A DNA stretch of 64,000 bases from Haloarcula halobia (GTDB lineage: Archaea > Halobacteriota > Halobacteria > Halobacteriales > Haloarculaceae): assembly GCF_029338255.1 (NCBI RefSeq), contig NZ_CP119787.1:1550001-1614000 (forward strand). The letters are read 5' to 3'. Made by a program: the position numbers and the translations under genes. The notes under the pieces were generated by a model that worked only from the letters and a program-made list of their open reading frames with translations, was not told the DNA's origin and did not search any database. The first letter of the stretch is position 1. Each line of letters starts with the position of its first letter. Positions 9,210-17,789 of this stretch are shown here, piece after piece.

Positions 9210-9845
9210 GTGACTGATTGGGTAGTTTTCGATTTTGACGGAACGCTCTGTACGAACCGGTCGGGGTGGACCGTTCTCGCTGCACTATTTGGAACAGAAT
9301 CGGAGTCACTCCGTCGAAAGCAGGCGTACTTTGACGGCGAGATGTCCTTCGACGAACGAATCGAGAGAGACGTGCGTGCCTGGAGACAGTATGACGTCAC
9401 GAAATCCGACGTCGAGCGGGCTGCAGAGGCCGTTAAACTTATGCCCGGGACGGAGTCGATGCTCCGGAAACTCGACGAATCGGGATTCGAGTTCGGCGTG
9501 TTGAGTGCGGGCGTGGCCGACCTGACGGCCAAAATAGAGCGGTTCGACCCAGCGTTTATTGTAGGAAACGAACTGCACTTCGAAAACGGACTGCTCGCAG
9601 ATGGCGAAACGAAGGTAAGCGCGACATCAAAGACGAATTGGCTGGCCAAGCTGGGTGCTGAACACGGATTCGATCCCGCAGAGATAACCTATATCGGCGA
9701 CTCGAACACGGACATCGAGCCGTTCAAGCTGGTCGAGAGGGCGATCCTCTTCAATCCCGACCCTGCACTCGATCCGACCGGCCACGAAGCCGCTGACGTG
9801 GTCAGGGAGTCACAAGATCTCTCGGATCTTGAAAGCCATTTCTGA
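9210..9845 (+). CDS. HAD-superfamily phosphatase, phosphoserine-phosphatase-like (islet gene 2)
   Basis: 211 residues from a GTG; no ATG is placed better. All four HAD motifs are visible: DFDGTL with the nucleophile Asp near residue 8, the Ser of LSAG, a Lys in the third motif region, and GDSNTDIEPF for metal binding. The helical cap between motifs I and II (about residues 18-85) is of the SerB/HAD-IB kind. It is likely a small-molecule phosphatase; the substrate is unknown. Being AT-rich and placed beside an unrecognised membrane protein, it may not be a housekeeping serine-biosynthesis enzyme. Confidence 0.85.
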   Translation: MTDWVVFDFDGTLCTNRSGWTVLAALFGTESESLRRKQAYFDGEMSFDERIERDVRAWRQYDVTKSDVERAAEAVKLMPGTESMLRKLDESGFEFGVLSAGVADLTAKIERFDPAFIVGNELHFENGLLADGETKVSATSKTNWLAKLGAEHGFDPAEITYIGDSNTDIEPFKLVERAILFNPDPALDPTGHEAADVVRESQDLSDLESHF

Positions 9846-9947
9846 AGCGTCGTTCGGGTTGCCCACGATTGAGAACCGTATTGAACAGAAGTAGCGTAGA
9901 GATTCCGCGAATAACGTTCGGAAATCGGTCGATGACAGCAGTCTCGA

Positions 9948-10307
9948 TCAGGATAGCAGCGACCCGACGGCGCCACCGACGGCCGAGTCCAGGGCGAGCA
10001 CGAACGCGATGAGGACGCCAACCACGAGGACGCTCAGCCCCGCCACCCCGCCGATGGGGCCAGCCCCGATGCCGCCGACGAGGGTGGCGACGACGCCGAA
10101 CAGGAGTGCGACGATCACGCCACCGATCGCGCCGGCCAGGAGCCCGTGCCACAGCCCGCTCCGGATGTTCCCGCCGGCGACGTAGCCCGCGGCGAAGCCC
10201 CCGATGAGGCCCGCGCCGATGTGGCCGACGACCGGGAGGAGGAATGCCAGGAGTCCCGCGACGATGCTTACAACGAACCCGATGCCGACCGCTCGCCAGT
10301 CAGTCAT
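9948..10307 (-). CDS. Small glycine-rich membrane protein (DUF5518-like)
   Basis: 119 residues, nearly all hydrophobic, with about four membrane segments rich in Gly and Ala (GHIGAGLIGGFAAGYVAGG near residues 28-46). It resembles the haloarchaeal integral membrane family DUF5518 (number from memory), whose function is unknown. The ATG at 10307 gives a short polar start MTDWRAVG before the first helix. It stands alone on the minus strand between the HAD gene and the DoxX gene. Confidence 0.8.
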   Translation of the reverse strand: MTDWRAVGIGFVVSIVAGLLAFLLPVVGHIGAGLIGGFAAGYVAGGNIRSGLWHGLLAGAIGGVIVALLFGVVATLVGGIGAGPIGGVAGLSVLVVGVLIAFVLALDSAVGGAVGSLLS

Positions 10308-10371
10308 ACCCGTCGGTACGACACCGACCGGATTAGCGGTTCTGCTTGCAGTGGCAGGGTCGGCGGTGGAC

Positions 10372-10773
10372 TCACTCGAGTGAGCGCACCAGGACGGCGG
10401 CCGCGAGTGCCGTCAGCCCCACGTCCCGGACCATCACGTCGAGGAAGACACCACCCTGTGTCACCCCGACCACGAGGAGGTACAGCGTCGTCGCGGCCAG
10501 CGAGACTGCGCCGACGGCCGCGGCCGCCGTCGTGTGCCGGTCCGCGATCAGCGCCGCGCCGAACCCCAGTTCCAGCACCCCGTTGGCGAGCATGAACCGG
10601 ACCGGCGTGACGACGAGCCAGGGTTCGAGCCAGGCGACGACGTAGGCGGCCCACGACGCGGGGTCGAGCAGTTTGTGGGCACCGGCGAGAAGCAACATCA
10701 CACCGAGCCCGACACGGGCCAACGTGTCGGCGTCCCACCTTCGGAGCGCCTCACGGGTGCGCGCGACGATCAT
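10372..10773 (-). CDS. DoxX-like integral membrane protein
   Basis: 133 residues with four predicted membrane segments. LARVGLGVMLLLAGAHKLLD is the DoxX-family first helix with the Lys-containing end. The ATG at 10773 overlaps the stop of the upstream MaoC gene (TGATG); a GTG one codon earlier is an alternative. This tight coupling indicates co-transcription with the hydratase. DoxX/DoxD proteins are linked to thiosulfate:quinone reduction and redox stress, but the role of short haloarchaeal members is not known. Confidence 0.82.
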   Translation of the reverse strand: MIVARTREALRRWDADTLARVGLGVMLLLAGAHKLLDPASWAAYVVAWLEPWLVVTPVRFMLANGVLELGFGAALIADRHTTAAAAVGAVSLAATTLYLLVVGVTQGGVFLDVMVRDVGLTALAAAVLVRSLE

Positions 10774-11222
10774 CACTCCAGCGACCGCTCGACCAGCGCC
10801 GTCCGCTCGAACGAACAGACGAGGGTGTCGTCCTGCCGGTAGACCTCGACTTCCATCGTGACCACGCCCCGTTCCTCGTCGCTCGTGAGTCGCGTCTCCG
10901 TCACCGTCGTCTCGGCCCGGACGGTGTCGCCGTGGAAGACCGGCGCGGGGTGCTCGACGTCGTCGTAGCCGAGGTTCGCCACGATGGTCCCGTCCGTCGT
11001 GTCCGGGACGGTGAGCCCGACGGCGAGCGACAGCGTGTAGAGGCCGTTGACGACGCGCTCGCCGAACTGCGTGTCGGCGGCGAACTCGGCGTCCAGGTGG
11101 AGCGGTTGCTGGTTCATCGACAGGTCACAGAAGCGCTGGTTGTCGCTCTCGCTTATGGTGCGGCGCGTCTCGTGGACGATGGTCTCGCCCTCGGTGAACG
11201 CCTCGAAGTACTTGCCGGCCAT
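10773..11222 (-). CDS. MaoC-like (R)-specific hydratase; possible mesaconyl-CoA-hydratase-related
   Basis: 149 residues with a single hot-dog fold. FCDLSMNQQPLHLDAEFA carries the Asp and His of the MaoC hydratase motif (normally D-x4-H), and FGERVVNGLYTLSLAVGL follows. The family hydrates enoyl-CoA esters. It is divergently placed from a CitE-type lyase that is followed by glutamate dehydrogenase, which suggests a role with C4/C5 acyl-CoA such as mesaconyl-CoA in the methylaspartate cycle. The best-described mesaconyl-CoA hydratases are longer, so (R)-3-hydroxyacyl-CoA hydration for fatty acid or PHA metabolism is an equal alternative. Confidence 0.85.
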   Translation of the reverse strand: MAGKYFEAFTEGETIVHETRRTISESDNQRFCDLSMNQQPLHLDAEFAADTQFGERVVNGLYTLSLAVGLTVPDTTDGTIVANLGYDDVEHPAPVFHGDTVRAETTVTETRLTSDEERGVVTMEVEVYRQDDTLVCSFERTALVERSLE

Positions 11223-11300
11223 GGCTGGCGTCAGGTGCGCGGCGGCCTTAGGGGTGCGGGACGGGCCGACACTTACGGTCCCGCCGGTCCAAGCGGGGGC

Positions 11301-12134
11301 ATGGTCCGCAGGAGTGTCCTCTTTTCGCCCGGCGACGACGGGGAGAAACTCCGGAAGGCCGTCGACAGCGACGCCGACACCGTGGTGTTCGACCTCGAGG
11401 ACGCGGTCGCGCCCGACGCGAAAGCGGCCGCTCGCGAGACGGTCCGCGACGCGCTGGGCGACGTGCTCCCGTGCGACCTCGAGGTGTGCGTCCGCGTCGA
11501 CCCCGTCGGGCAGGGCGCAGCAGCGGACCTCGACGTGGTGCTCTCCGGCCCGCACCCGGACGCCGTCGTCCTGCCGAAGACCAGCGGCCCGGCGGACGTC
11601 GACGGACTCGCGGCGCTGCTCGGCGACCACGGAGCGGCCCTGCCAGTGCTGGCGCTCGTCGAGTCGGCCGCGGGCATCCTCCACGCGGAGGCCATCGCCG
11701 CCGCCGACGCCACCGACGCGCTCGTCTTCGGCGCGGAGGACCTCGCGGGCGACATCGGGGCCACGCGGACGGCGGCGGGCGAGGAGGTGGCCTACGCCCG
11801 CCAGCACGTCGTGCTCGCCGCGCGGGCGGCGGACGTCGACCCCATCGACACGCTCTATCCAGCCTACGAGGACCGCGAGGGACTGCGCGCCGACACCGAG
11901 ACGGCCGTCGGGCTGGGCTACGAGGGCAAGCTCGCCATCCACCCGGCCCAGGCGACGGTCATCAACGACGTGTTCACGCCAACCGCGGAGCGACTCGCGT
12001 GGGCCGAGCGGATCCTGGCCGCCCGCGAGGAGGCCGACGGCGGCGTGTTCGTCGTCGACGGCGAGATGGTCGACGCACCGCAGGTCCGCCAGGCCGAACG
12101 GATCCTCGAACGCGCCGAGGCCGCCAGGAACTGA
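11301..12134 (+). CDS. HpcH/HpaI aldolase family (CitE-like) acyl-CoA lyase
   Basis: 277 residues from the ATG at 11301. RRSVLFSPGDDGEKLRKA is the CitE N-terminal phosphate/CoA-binding segment. VVFDLEDAV and FGAEDLAGDIGATR carry the acidic metal ligands, and LAIHPAQATVINDVF is the conserved C-terminal CoA-side motif. Family members cleave citryl-, malyl-, beta-methylmalyl- or citramalyl-CoA. In methylaspartate-cycle haloarchaea CitE paralogues make glyoxylate and propionyl-CoA from beta-methylmalyl-CoA. Neighbouring MaoC and glutamate dehydrogenase genes fit this, but the sequence alone does not fix the substrate. Confidence 0.88.
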   Translation: MVRRSVLFSPGDDGEKLRKAVDSDADTVVFDLEDAVAPDAKAAARETVRDALGDVLPCDLEVCVRVDPVGQGAAADLDVVLSGPHPDAVVLPKTSGPADVDGLAALLGDHGAALPVLALVESAAGILHAEAIAAADATDALVFGAEDLAGDIGATRTAAGEEVAYARQHVVLAARAADVDPIDTLYPAYEDREGLRADTETAVGLGYEGKLAIHPAQATVINDVFTPTAERLAWAERILAAREEADGGVFVVDGEMVDAPQVRQAERILERAEAARN

Positions 12135-12200
12135 CCGCGTGTTACGGGGCGACCATGGCCGGCGGTATCCTTTTGCCGTCTCTGTGTCAATCGCTACGGT

Positions 12201-13457
12201 ATGCCCACCGAGGTGAACCCGTTCGAGAGTCTGCAGGAGCAGATCGACGACGCGGCGGCGTATCTTGAATACTCGACCGACGTCCTCGAACGGCTGAAAC
12301 ACCCGGAGCGGGTACTCGAGACGAACCTCTCCGTCGAGATGGACGACGGCTCCATCGAGGTGTTCCGCGCGTACCGGTCGCAGTTCAACGGCGACCGCGG
12401 TCCCTACAAGGGCGGCATCCGCTATCACCCGCAGGTCTCGCGCGACGAGGTGAAGGCGCTCTCGGGGTGGATGGTCTACAAGTGCGCCGCCGTCAACATC
12501 CCCTACGGCGGCGGGAAGGGGGGCGTCCGAATCGACCCGCGCCAGTACTCCGACAGCGAGATAGAGCGCATCACCCGCTCGTTCGGCAAGGAACTGCGCC
12601 CCATCATTGGCGAGGACCGCGACATCCCAGCACCGGACGTCAACACCGGTCAGCGCGAGATGAACTGGATCAAGGACACCTACGAGACGCTGGAGAACAC
12701 GACCGAACCGGGCGTCATCACGGGCAAGGCGCCCGAGTCCGGCGGGAGCGCCGGCCGCGTCGAGGCCACCGGCCGCTCGGTGATGCTCGTCACCCGCGAG
12801 GCCTTCGACTACCTCGACCGGGACATCGAGGACGCGACCGTCGCCGTCCAGGGCTACGGCAACGCCGGCTCGGTCGCCGCGAAACTCATCGACGACCTGG
12901 GAGCCAACGTCGTCGCCGTCTCGGACTCCTCCGGCGCGGTGTACAACGCGGACGCCCTCGATACCCGCGCGGCCAAGGAGCACAAGCGCGAGACGGGGTC
13001 GCTGGCCGGGTTCGAGGGCGCGACCGAGAAACTGACCAACGAGGAACTCCTGAAGATGGACGTCGACCTGCTCGTCCCGGCGGCGCTGGAGAACGCCATC
13101 GACGGCGACCTCGCGACGTCGGTCGAGGCAGACATGGTCGTGGAGGCCGCGAACGGGCCGCTCACCCCGCGAGCCGACGACGTCCTCACCGACCGCGACG
13201 TCCACGTCTTCCCCGACATCCTCGCGAACGCCGGCGGCGTGACCGTCTCGTACTTCGAGTGGGTCCAGAACCGCCAGCGGTTCTACTGGTCCGAAAAGCG
13301 GGTCAACGACGAACTGGAGACCGTCATCACCAGCGCCTTCGACGACCTGGTCGACACCTACGAGCGGACGGGCGCGCCGAACTTCCGGACGGCGATGTAC
13401 GTGGTCGCCATCGAGCGCGTCGTCTCGGCGGCCGAAGAGGGCGGTATCTGGCCGTAG
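12201..13457 (+). CDS. gdh: Glutamate dehydrogenase (Glu/Leu/Phe/Val family)
   Basis: 418 residues. It catalyses reversible oxidative deamination of glutamate to 2-oxoglutarate and ammonia. [13 protein letters not shown] holds the catalytic Lys; [11 protein letters not shown] precedes it; the NAD(P)-binding domain starts at [26 protein letters not shown] and [21 protein letters not shown] are family signatures. It lies 66 bases after the CitE-like lyase. In this context it may feed glutamate into glutamate mutase for the methylaspartate cycle, besides nitrogen metabolism. NAD versus NADP preference is not decidable by eye. Confidence 0.95.
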   Translation: MPTEVNPFESLQEQIDDAAAYLEYSTDVLERLKHPERVLETNLSVEMDDGSIEVFRAYRSQFNGDRGPYKGGIRYHPQVSRDEVKALSGWMVYKCAAVNIPYGGGKGGVRIDPRQYSDSEIERITRSFGKELRPIIGEDRDIPAPDVNTGQREMNWIKDTYETLENTTEPGVITGKAPESGGSAGRVEATGRSVMLVTREAFDYLDRDIEDATVAVQGYGNAGSVAAKLIDDLGANVVAVSDSSGAVYNADALDTRAAKEHKRETGSLAGFEGATEKLTNEELLKMDVDLLVPAALENAIDGDLATSVEADMVVEAANGPLTPRADDVLTDRDVHVFPDILANAGGVTVSYFEWVQNRQRFYWSEKRVNDELETVITSAFDDLVDTYERTGAPNFRTAMYVVAIERVVSAAEEGGIWP

Positions 13458-13504
13458 CTCGCCGGGACCGCCGCCGTTTTCCGCGCGCCGTCCCACGGAC
13501 CGAT

Positions 13505-13990
13505 ATGGACACCTACGAGCGGTCGGTTCGCGTGAAGGCCCCGTTCGAGACCGTCTGGGAGTTCCACTCGACCGGCCAGGGCCTCGTCGCGCTGACGCCC
13601 GACTGGATGAACCTCCGTATCGAATCCGAGACGGGCCCGGACGGCGAGTCCGACCCCGAGGTGCTCGACGCGGGGTCGACCGTGGTCTCCTCCATCAGAC
13701 CGTTCGGCGTCGGCCCGCGCCAGCGGTGGGTCTCGGACATCGTGGCCCGCGAGGACGGAGAGGACGAAGCCATGTTCAGGGATGTGATGCGGGAGGGTCC
13801 GTTCCCGCACTGGGAACACACCCACCGGTTCCGCGCCGACGGCCCTGACGCCACCATCGTCGAGGACCACGTCGAGTACGAGCTCCCCGGGGGACCGCTG
13901 GGTCGTGCGGTGGGGCCGCTCGGCTTCCTCGGGTTCGAACCGATGTTCCGGTACCGCCATCGGGAGACCAAACGGCTCCTCGAGGCCTAG
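13505..13990 (+). CDS. SRPBCC (START-like) family protein
   Basis: 161 residues. MDTYERSVRVKAPFETVWEF is the first strand and helix of the SRPBCC ligand-binding fold, and the last helix (FRYRHRETKRLLEA) fits too. Such proteins bind hydrophobic ligands or act as cyclases or lipid carriers; nothing narrower can be said. The start is the ATG at 13505. It follows glutamate dehydrogenase by 47 bases and its stop overlaps that of the convergent gene. Confidence 0.85.
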   Translation: MDTYERSVRVKAPFETVWEFHSTGQGLVALTPDWMNLRIESETGPDGESDPEVLDAGSTVVSSIRPFGVGPRQRWVSDIVAREDGEDEAMFRDVMREGPFPHWEHTHRFRADGPDATIVEDHVEYELPGGPLGRAVGPLGFLGFEPMFRYRHRETKRLLEA

Positions 13991-14517
13991 AGGTACTGGG
14001 CCTCGGTCTCCTCGACGCCGACGGGGACCTCGCGGCGCGCCGTCCGGCCGTCGAGCTCGACCGTCACGGTCACCGTCCGTGGGGCGACAGACAGCACGCG
14101 GTCGAGCGGGACGGACGGCTCGGCGACGACCGTGCCGTCCCTGTCGCGCGTGACGCCGTAGTCGACGGTGACGACCGACCCGAACACGAGGCTCCTGATG
14201 CCCCGGCCGAGGCCGGTGTCGGACTCGCCCAGGCGGTCCTCGACGACCGGAACCACCGTCTCGGTGGCGTGTTCAAACGCCGTGCGGCGAAGCCACGCGG
14301 CGAACGGGTGGGTCCCATCCCCGTCGCGGACCCCATCTCGCTCGGTGAGGAACGTGGCGTCGTCGCGGACCGCCCGCGTCGAAACGGGTGCCCCCCTCGG
14401 TCGGTGGAGGCCGCGCTCGGCGGCGACGTCCGCTCTGGTGGCGTCCCCCACTGCCGCCACGCCGAGGAGGGCGGCGAGGGCAGCACCGACGCCTGACAGG
14501 TAGCGTCGTCGGTTCAC
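13987..14517 (-). CDS. Tat-exported protein of unknown function
   Basis: 176 residues if started at the GTG at 14517, which gives the typical haloarchaeal form MNRRRYLSGVGAALAALLG with a twin-Arg signal; another GTG lies four codons upstream at 14529. The mature part is polar, with a repeating Val/Thr strand pattern at the end (TVTVTVELDGRTARREVPVG). No family recognised. Likely secreted or surface-bound. Stop overlaps the stop of the SRPBCC gene. Confidence 0.75.
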   Translation of the reverse strand: MNRRRYLSGVGAALAALLGVAAVGDATRADVAAERGLHRPRGAPVSTRAVRDDATFLTERDGVRDGDGTHPFAAWLRRTAFEHATETVVPVVEDRLGESDTGLGRGIRSLVFGSVVTVDYGVTRDRDGTVVAEPSVPLDRVLSVAPRTVTVTVELDGRTARREVPVGVEETEAQYL

Positions 14518-14614
14518 GGTCGCTACCACGTGGCCACCGGGAATGAAGATTCAGATGACTCAAGCGTCGTTTGTAGCGTCCCGCGCTCGTGGACCGGGTC
14601 CGACAGGGCCTACA

Positions 14615-14620
14615 TTTATC
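14615..14620 (+). promoter_or_regulatory. TATA box of the small FAD protein gene
   Basis: TTTATC ending 23 bases before the ATG at 14644, which suits a leaderless transcript and supports that start over upstream in-frame codons. Confidence 0.6.
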
Positions 14621-14643
14621 TGTCAAACGACCCACTATATCGT

Positions 14644-15198
14644 ATGCCTGATGTACTCGTGGTCGGCGGTGGCGCCGCCGGCCTCAGCGCGGCGCTGTTC
14701 ACTGCGAAGAACGGACTCGAGACCGTCGTCTACGACACGGACGGGACGTGGCTGCACAAGGCGCACCTGTTCAACTATCTCGGCATCGAGTCGCGAGACG
14801 GCACCGAGTTCGTCGAGGACGCCCGCAAGCAGGTCGAGTCGTTCGGCGCCGACCGCCGCGAGGCGACGGTCACCGCCGTCGAGGCCACCGACGACGGCTT
14901 CACCGCGACGACCGACGAGGGCGAGGTCTCGGCGACCTACCTGATCCTCGCGACGGGCGCGAAACGCGACCTGGCCGAGGACCTGGGCTGTGCGACGACC
15001 GACGAGGGCGTCGTCGACGTGGACGTCTCGATGGAGACCAGCGTGGCGGACGCCTACGCGACGGGCGCGATGGTCCGCGCCGAGGAGTGGCAGGCCATCA
15101 TCTCCGCGGGCGACGGCGCGGCGGCCGCGCTGAACGTCCTCTCAAAGGAGAAGGGCGAACACTTCCACGACTTCGACACCCCCGACGACGCGCCGTGA
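14644..15198 (+). CDS. Small FAD/NAD(P)-dependent oxidoreductase (thioredoxin-reductase-like)
   Basis: 184 residues. VLVVGGGAAGLSAALFTAKN is the FAD-binding Rossmann loop, TYLILATGAKRDL the second conserved strand, and the end shows the FAD-contacting pattern DAYATGAM followed by WQAIISAGDGAAAALNVL. It is far shorter than a full thioredoxin reductase (about 310-340) because the NAD(P)-binding domain and CxxC are missing. This compact form seems to be an intact haloarchaeal type rather than a truncation, since both FAD regions are kept. Role unknown. Confidence 0.83.
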   Translation: MPDVLVVGGGAAGLSAALFTAKNGLETVVYDTDGTWLHKAHLFNYLGIESRDGTEFVEDARKQVESFGADRREATVTAVEATDDGFTATTDEGEVSATYLILATGAKRDLAEDLGCATTDEGVVDVDVSMETSVADAYATGAMVRAEEWQAIISAGDGAAAALNVLSKEKGEHFHDFDTPDDAP

Positions 15199-15213
15199 GC
15201 GCCTGCCGGCGAG

Positions 15214-16026
15214 TCACGTCCCGTCGCTGTCCAGTGCCCGCTTCTCGACGGCCCCGCGAATCGCGGCAGCGTCGAAGTCGTGGTCCGGTCGCAGGTTGAC
15301 GAAGTCGAGGAACTCCTCGGCGGCCAGCAGTTCGCCGGCGTCGTAGTACTGCGCGGCCGCGGCGACGGCCACCGGCGCACCGACGAGCGGTTCCAGCGCG
15401 CCCAGCGCACACGCGAGGTCGTAGGCACGGGCGTCCGCGATGGCGTCCGCCCGGACGCTCGTCGCGTCGATGAAGTACACCTCGTCGTCGGCGACCAGGA
15501 CGTTCTCACACCGGAAGTCGCCGTGGGCGAGGCCGTGTTCGTGCATCCGGTGCAGGTCGTGGAAGACTGTCGGCGTGTGGCGTTCTATCTGCTCGCGCGG
15601 CAGGTCGTCGAGCGTCTCGAAGTCGGGGAGATACGACAGCACCACGACGCCCATCCCCTCGTACTCGAAGGCCTCGACGGGGTCGGGGGCGTTGACGCCC
15701 AGTTCGCGCATCCGCTCCGTGGCCGCGAGTTCGTGTTCGGCCATCTCGTACGGGGTCCCGAAGTGCTCGAAGAAGCCCTCGGTCCCCGAGGAGAACGCAC
15801 CGAGGTTCCGCCCCGTGGTCAGCAGGCCGTGGACCAGCGAGTTCTGCTGGGTGATGAGCTTCACGAACCACCGGTCGTTGACGACGAAGGGCGTCGAGAG
15901 CCAGTTGTCCGCGTTCAGGAACGTCACGCGGGCCGACGGTTCGTCGTAGCGGTCCATGACCGCCCGAACGACCCCCTCCAGTTGCTCCCAGGGGACCGAC
16001 CCGCGCAGGAACCGTCGGAACGCCAT
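15214..16026 (-). CDS. RIO-like atypical protein kinase
   Basis: 270 residues. WFVKLI gives the ATP-binding Lys, LAHGDFRCENVLV the catalytic loop (HGD with Asn), and VYFIDAT the metal-binding Asp. This is the minimal RIO/kinase-like arrangement seen in archaea. The N-terminal 90 residues are not a known domain. Targets are unknown; ribosome maturation, typical of Rio1/Rio2, should not be assumed for this divergent member. Convergent with the small flavoprotein gene. Confidence 0.8.
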   Translation of the reverse strand: MAFRRFLRGSVPWEQLEGVVRAVMDRYDEPSARVTFLNADNWLSTPFVVNDRWFVKLITQQNSLVHGLLTTGRNLGAFSSGTEGFFEHFGTPYEMAEHELAATERMRELGVNAPDPVEAFEYEGMGVVVLSYLPDFETLDDLPREQIERHTPTVFHDLHRMHEHGLAHGDFRCENVLVADDEVYFIDATSVRADAIADARAYDLACALGALEPLVGAPVAVAAAAQYYDAGELLAAEEFLDFVNLRPDHDFDAAAIRGAVEKRALDSDGT

Positions 16027-16106
16027 CGTCAGAACGGAGGGAGGGCGCGGGCAAATGGCTTGTGACCGGCCCCGTGGTATTTGTTCACAGAACCCCTACG
16101 ACGGAT

Positions 16107-17291
16107 ATGGACTTCACGCTCCCCGACGAACACCGGATGATACGGGATTCGGTCCGCGAGTTCTGCGAGCAGGAGATCGCGCCTATCGCCCAGGACATCG
16201 AGGACGACCACCGGTTTCCGGCGGAGATATTCGACCAACTGGCCGACCTGGACGTGATGGGCGTCCCCATCGACGAGGAGTGGGGCGGCCTGGGGAGCGA
16301 CACGTTGACCTACGCGCTGGTCGCCGAGGAACTGGGTCGGGTCTCGGGGAGCGTCGGCCTCTCGTACGTCGCGCACACGTCGCTGGGGTCGAAACCCATC
16401 GAACAGTTCGGGACCGACGCGCAACGCGACCGGTGGCTCCGCCCGCTGGCGACGGGCGAGTACCTCGGCGCGTGGGCGCTGACCGAACCCGGGAGCGGGA
16501 GCGACGCCAGCGACATGGACACACGCGCCGTGCGGGACGGCGACGAGTACGTCATCGACGGCACCAAGCAGTTCATCACCAACGCCTCCATCGCGGGGTC
16601 GGTGCTGGTGAAGGCCGTCACCGACCCGGACGCGGGGTACGACGGGGTCTCGACGTTCGTCGTCTCGCCGGACGACGAGGGCTGGGCGGTCACCACCGAG
16701 TGGGAGAAGATGGGGCTGAACGCCTCGCCGACCTGCGAGCTGCAGTTCACGGACTGCCGGATCCCCGCCGACCGACTGCTGGGCGAGGAAGGCGAGGGCT
16801 GGGACCAGACCCTCACGACGCTCAACGGGGGGCGCATCTCCATCGCCGCGCTCTCGGTTGGCCTGGCACAGGGCGCGTTCGAGGCCGCCCGCGAGTACGC
16901 CACGGAACGCGAGCAGTTCGACCGCCCCATCTCGAAGTTCGACGCCGTCCGCGACAAGCTCGTCGAGATGGACCGCAAGATCGAACGCGCACGCCTGCTC
17001 ACACACAAGGCCGCGACGATGTACGACGCGGGTGAGGATAGCGCTGGGCCGAAGGGCCAGCGAGGCGGCGGCGAAGCCGCCAGCCTCACACGCATGTCCT
17101 CGCTGGCGAAGCTCGACGCCAGCGAGATTTGCCGGGAGGTCGCCGAGGAGGCCGTCCAGGTGCTCGGGGGCTACGGCTACACCACGGACTTCGCGCCCCA
17201 GCGGTTCTACCGGGACGCGAAACTGATGGAGATCGGCGAGGGAACCAGCGAGATTCAGCGCCTGGTGCTGGGTCGCGAACTCGGCCTGTAG
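16107..17291 (+). CDS. Acyl-CoA dehydrogenase with in-frame insertion
   Basis: 394 residues from the ATG at 16107. Second acyl-CoA dehydrogenase of the window, only moderately like the first. LTEPGSGSDASDMDT and QFITNAS mark the middle domain, VQVLGGYGYTTDFAPQRFYRD the C-terminal domain, and IGEGTSE carries the catalytic Glu. Between the two C-terminal helices, about residues 309-330 (GEDSAGPKGQRGGGEAASL) form an insertion that the first enzyme lacks, coded by two adjacent GAA-loop hairpins. The insertion keeps the frame and sits where a short loop is normal, so the enzyme is probably active. Confidence 0.93.
   Translation: MDFTLPDEHRMIRDSVREFCEQEIAPIAQDIEDDHRFPAEIFDQLADLDVMGVPIDEEWGGLGSDTLTYALVAEELGRVSGSVGLSYVAHTSLGSKPIEQFGTDAQRDRWLRPLATGEYLGAWALTEPGSGSDASDMDTRAVRDGDEYVIDGTKQFITNASIAGSVLVKAVTDPDAGYDGVSTFVVSPDDEGWAVTTEWEKMGLNASPTCELQFTDCRIPADRLLGEEGEGWDQTLTTLNGGRISIAALSVGLAQGAFEAAREYATEREQFDRPISKFDAVRDKLVEMDRKIERARLLTHKAATMYDAGEDSAGPKGQRGGGEAASLTRMSSLAKLDASEICREVAEEAVQVLGGYGYTTDFAPQRFYRDAKLMEIGEGTSEIQRLVLGRELGL
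17043..17087. repeat. Two adjacent GAA-loop hairpins inside the acyl-CoA dehydrogenase gene
   Basis: At 17043-17061 GCTGG and CC pair with GG and CCAGC around a GAA loop, with one G-G mismatch. At 17062-17087 an 11-bp stem (GAGGC plus GGCGGC) closes on a GAA loop with one bulged A. They abut exactly and together encode the Gly/Ala/Ser-rich insertion. Confidence 0.8.
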
Positions 17292-17497
17292 TCGGCCCCA
17301 CGGTGCCGGTAGTGCGTGGCCGGACTCGGGGCGCGTCGGCCGACTGCGAGTGCCCGCCCGGCACGTTGCCGGATCCCCCCCGACAGATCGCAGACTACGT
17401 ACCACTCCGGTGCGGATGGGGTCGCTCACTGGCCACTCGCCGTCTGGTAGGTACCCACAAGAAGAACGGTTTTGAGGGTATGTTCGTCTTACCCGCT

Positions 17498-17782
17498 ATG
17501 GACCTGGACCGACTGTCGCCGCTCGACACCGACTCGCTCGACCAACTCGCCGCGTTCACCGGCCTCGGATGGACGACCTCGCTGTGTGGCTTCCTCGCTC
17601 TCAGCCTCGGCTACGGCCCCGGCGTCTTCCACCGGGCCCTGGTCGACTCTCGCCTCCTGCTGTACGTGAGTGCCGGCTGTTTCCTCGCGACGCTGGGGCT
17701 CGACCGCCTGGCGAGGCGGCTCGCCGACCGGGCCGACCCAGCAGAGGGCCACGCCGACGCAGGGGCCCAGCCGGCCGACTAA
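17498..17782 (+). CDS. Small two-helix membrane protein of unknown function
   Basis: 94 residues from the ATG at 17498 (an in-frame ATG at 17480 would add six). Two hydrophobic segments: SLCGFLALSLGYGPGVFHRA and LLLYVSAGCFLATLGLDRLA. The tail is polar and acidic. No family recognised. It is convergent with the universal stress protein gene, the two stops being 7 bases apart. Confidence 0.65.
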   Translation: MDLDRLSPLDTDSLDQLAAFTGLGWTTSLCGFLALSLGYGPGVFHRALVDSRLLLYVSAGCFLATLGLDRLARRLADRADPAEGHADAGAQPAD

Positions 17783-17789
17783 GGTGGGC

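Noticed and set aside
14644-15198. Truncated thioredoxin reductase pseudogene
   Set aside because: Both FAD-binding ends are kept, the gene has its own TATA box and a clean frame; it looks like an intact short form.
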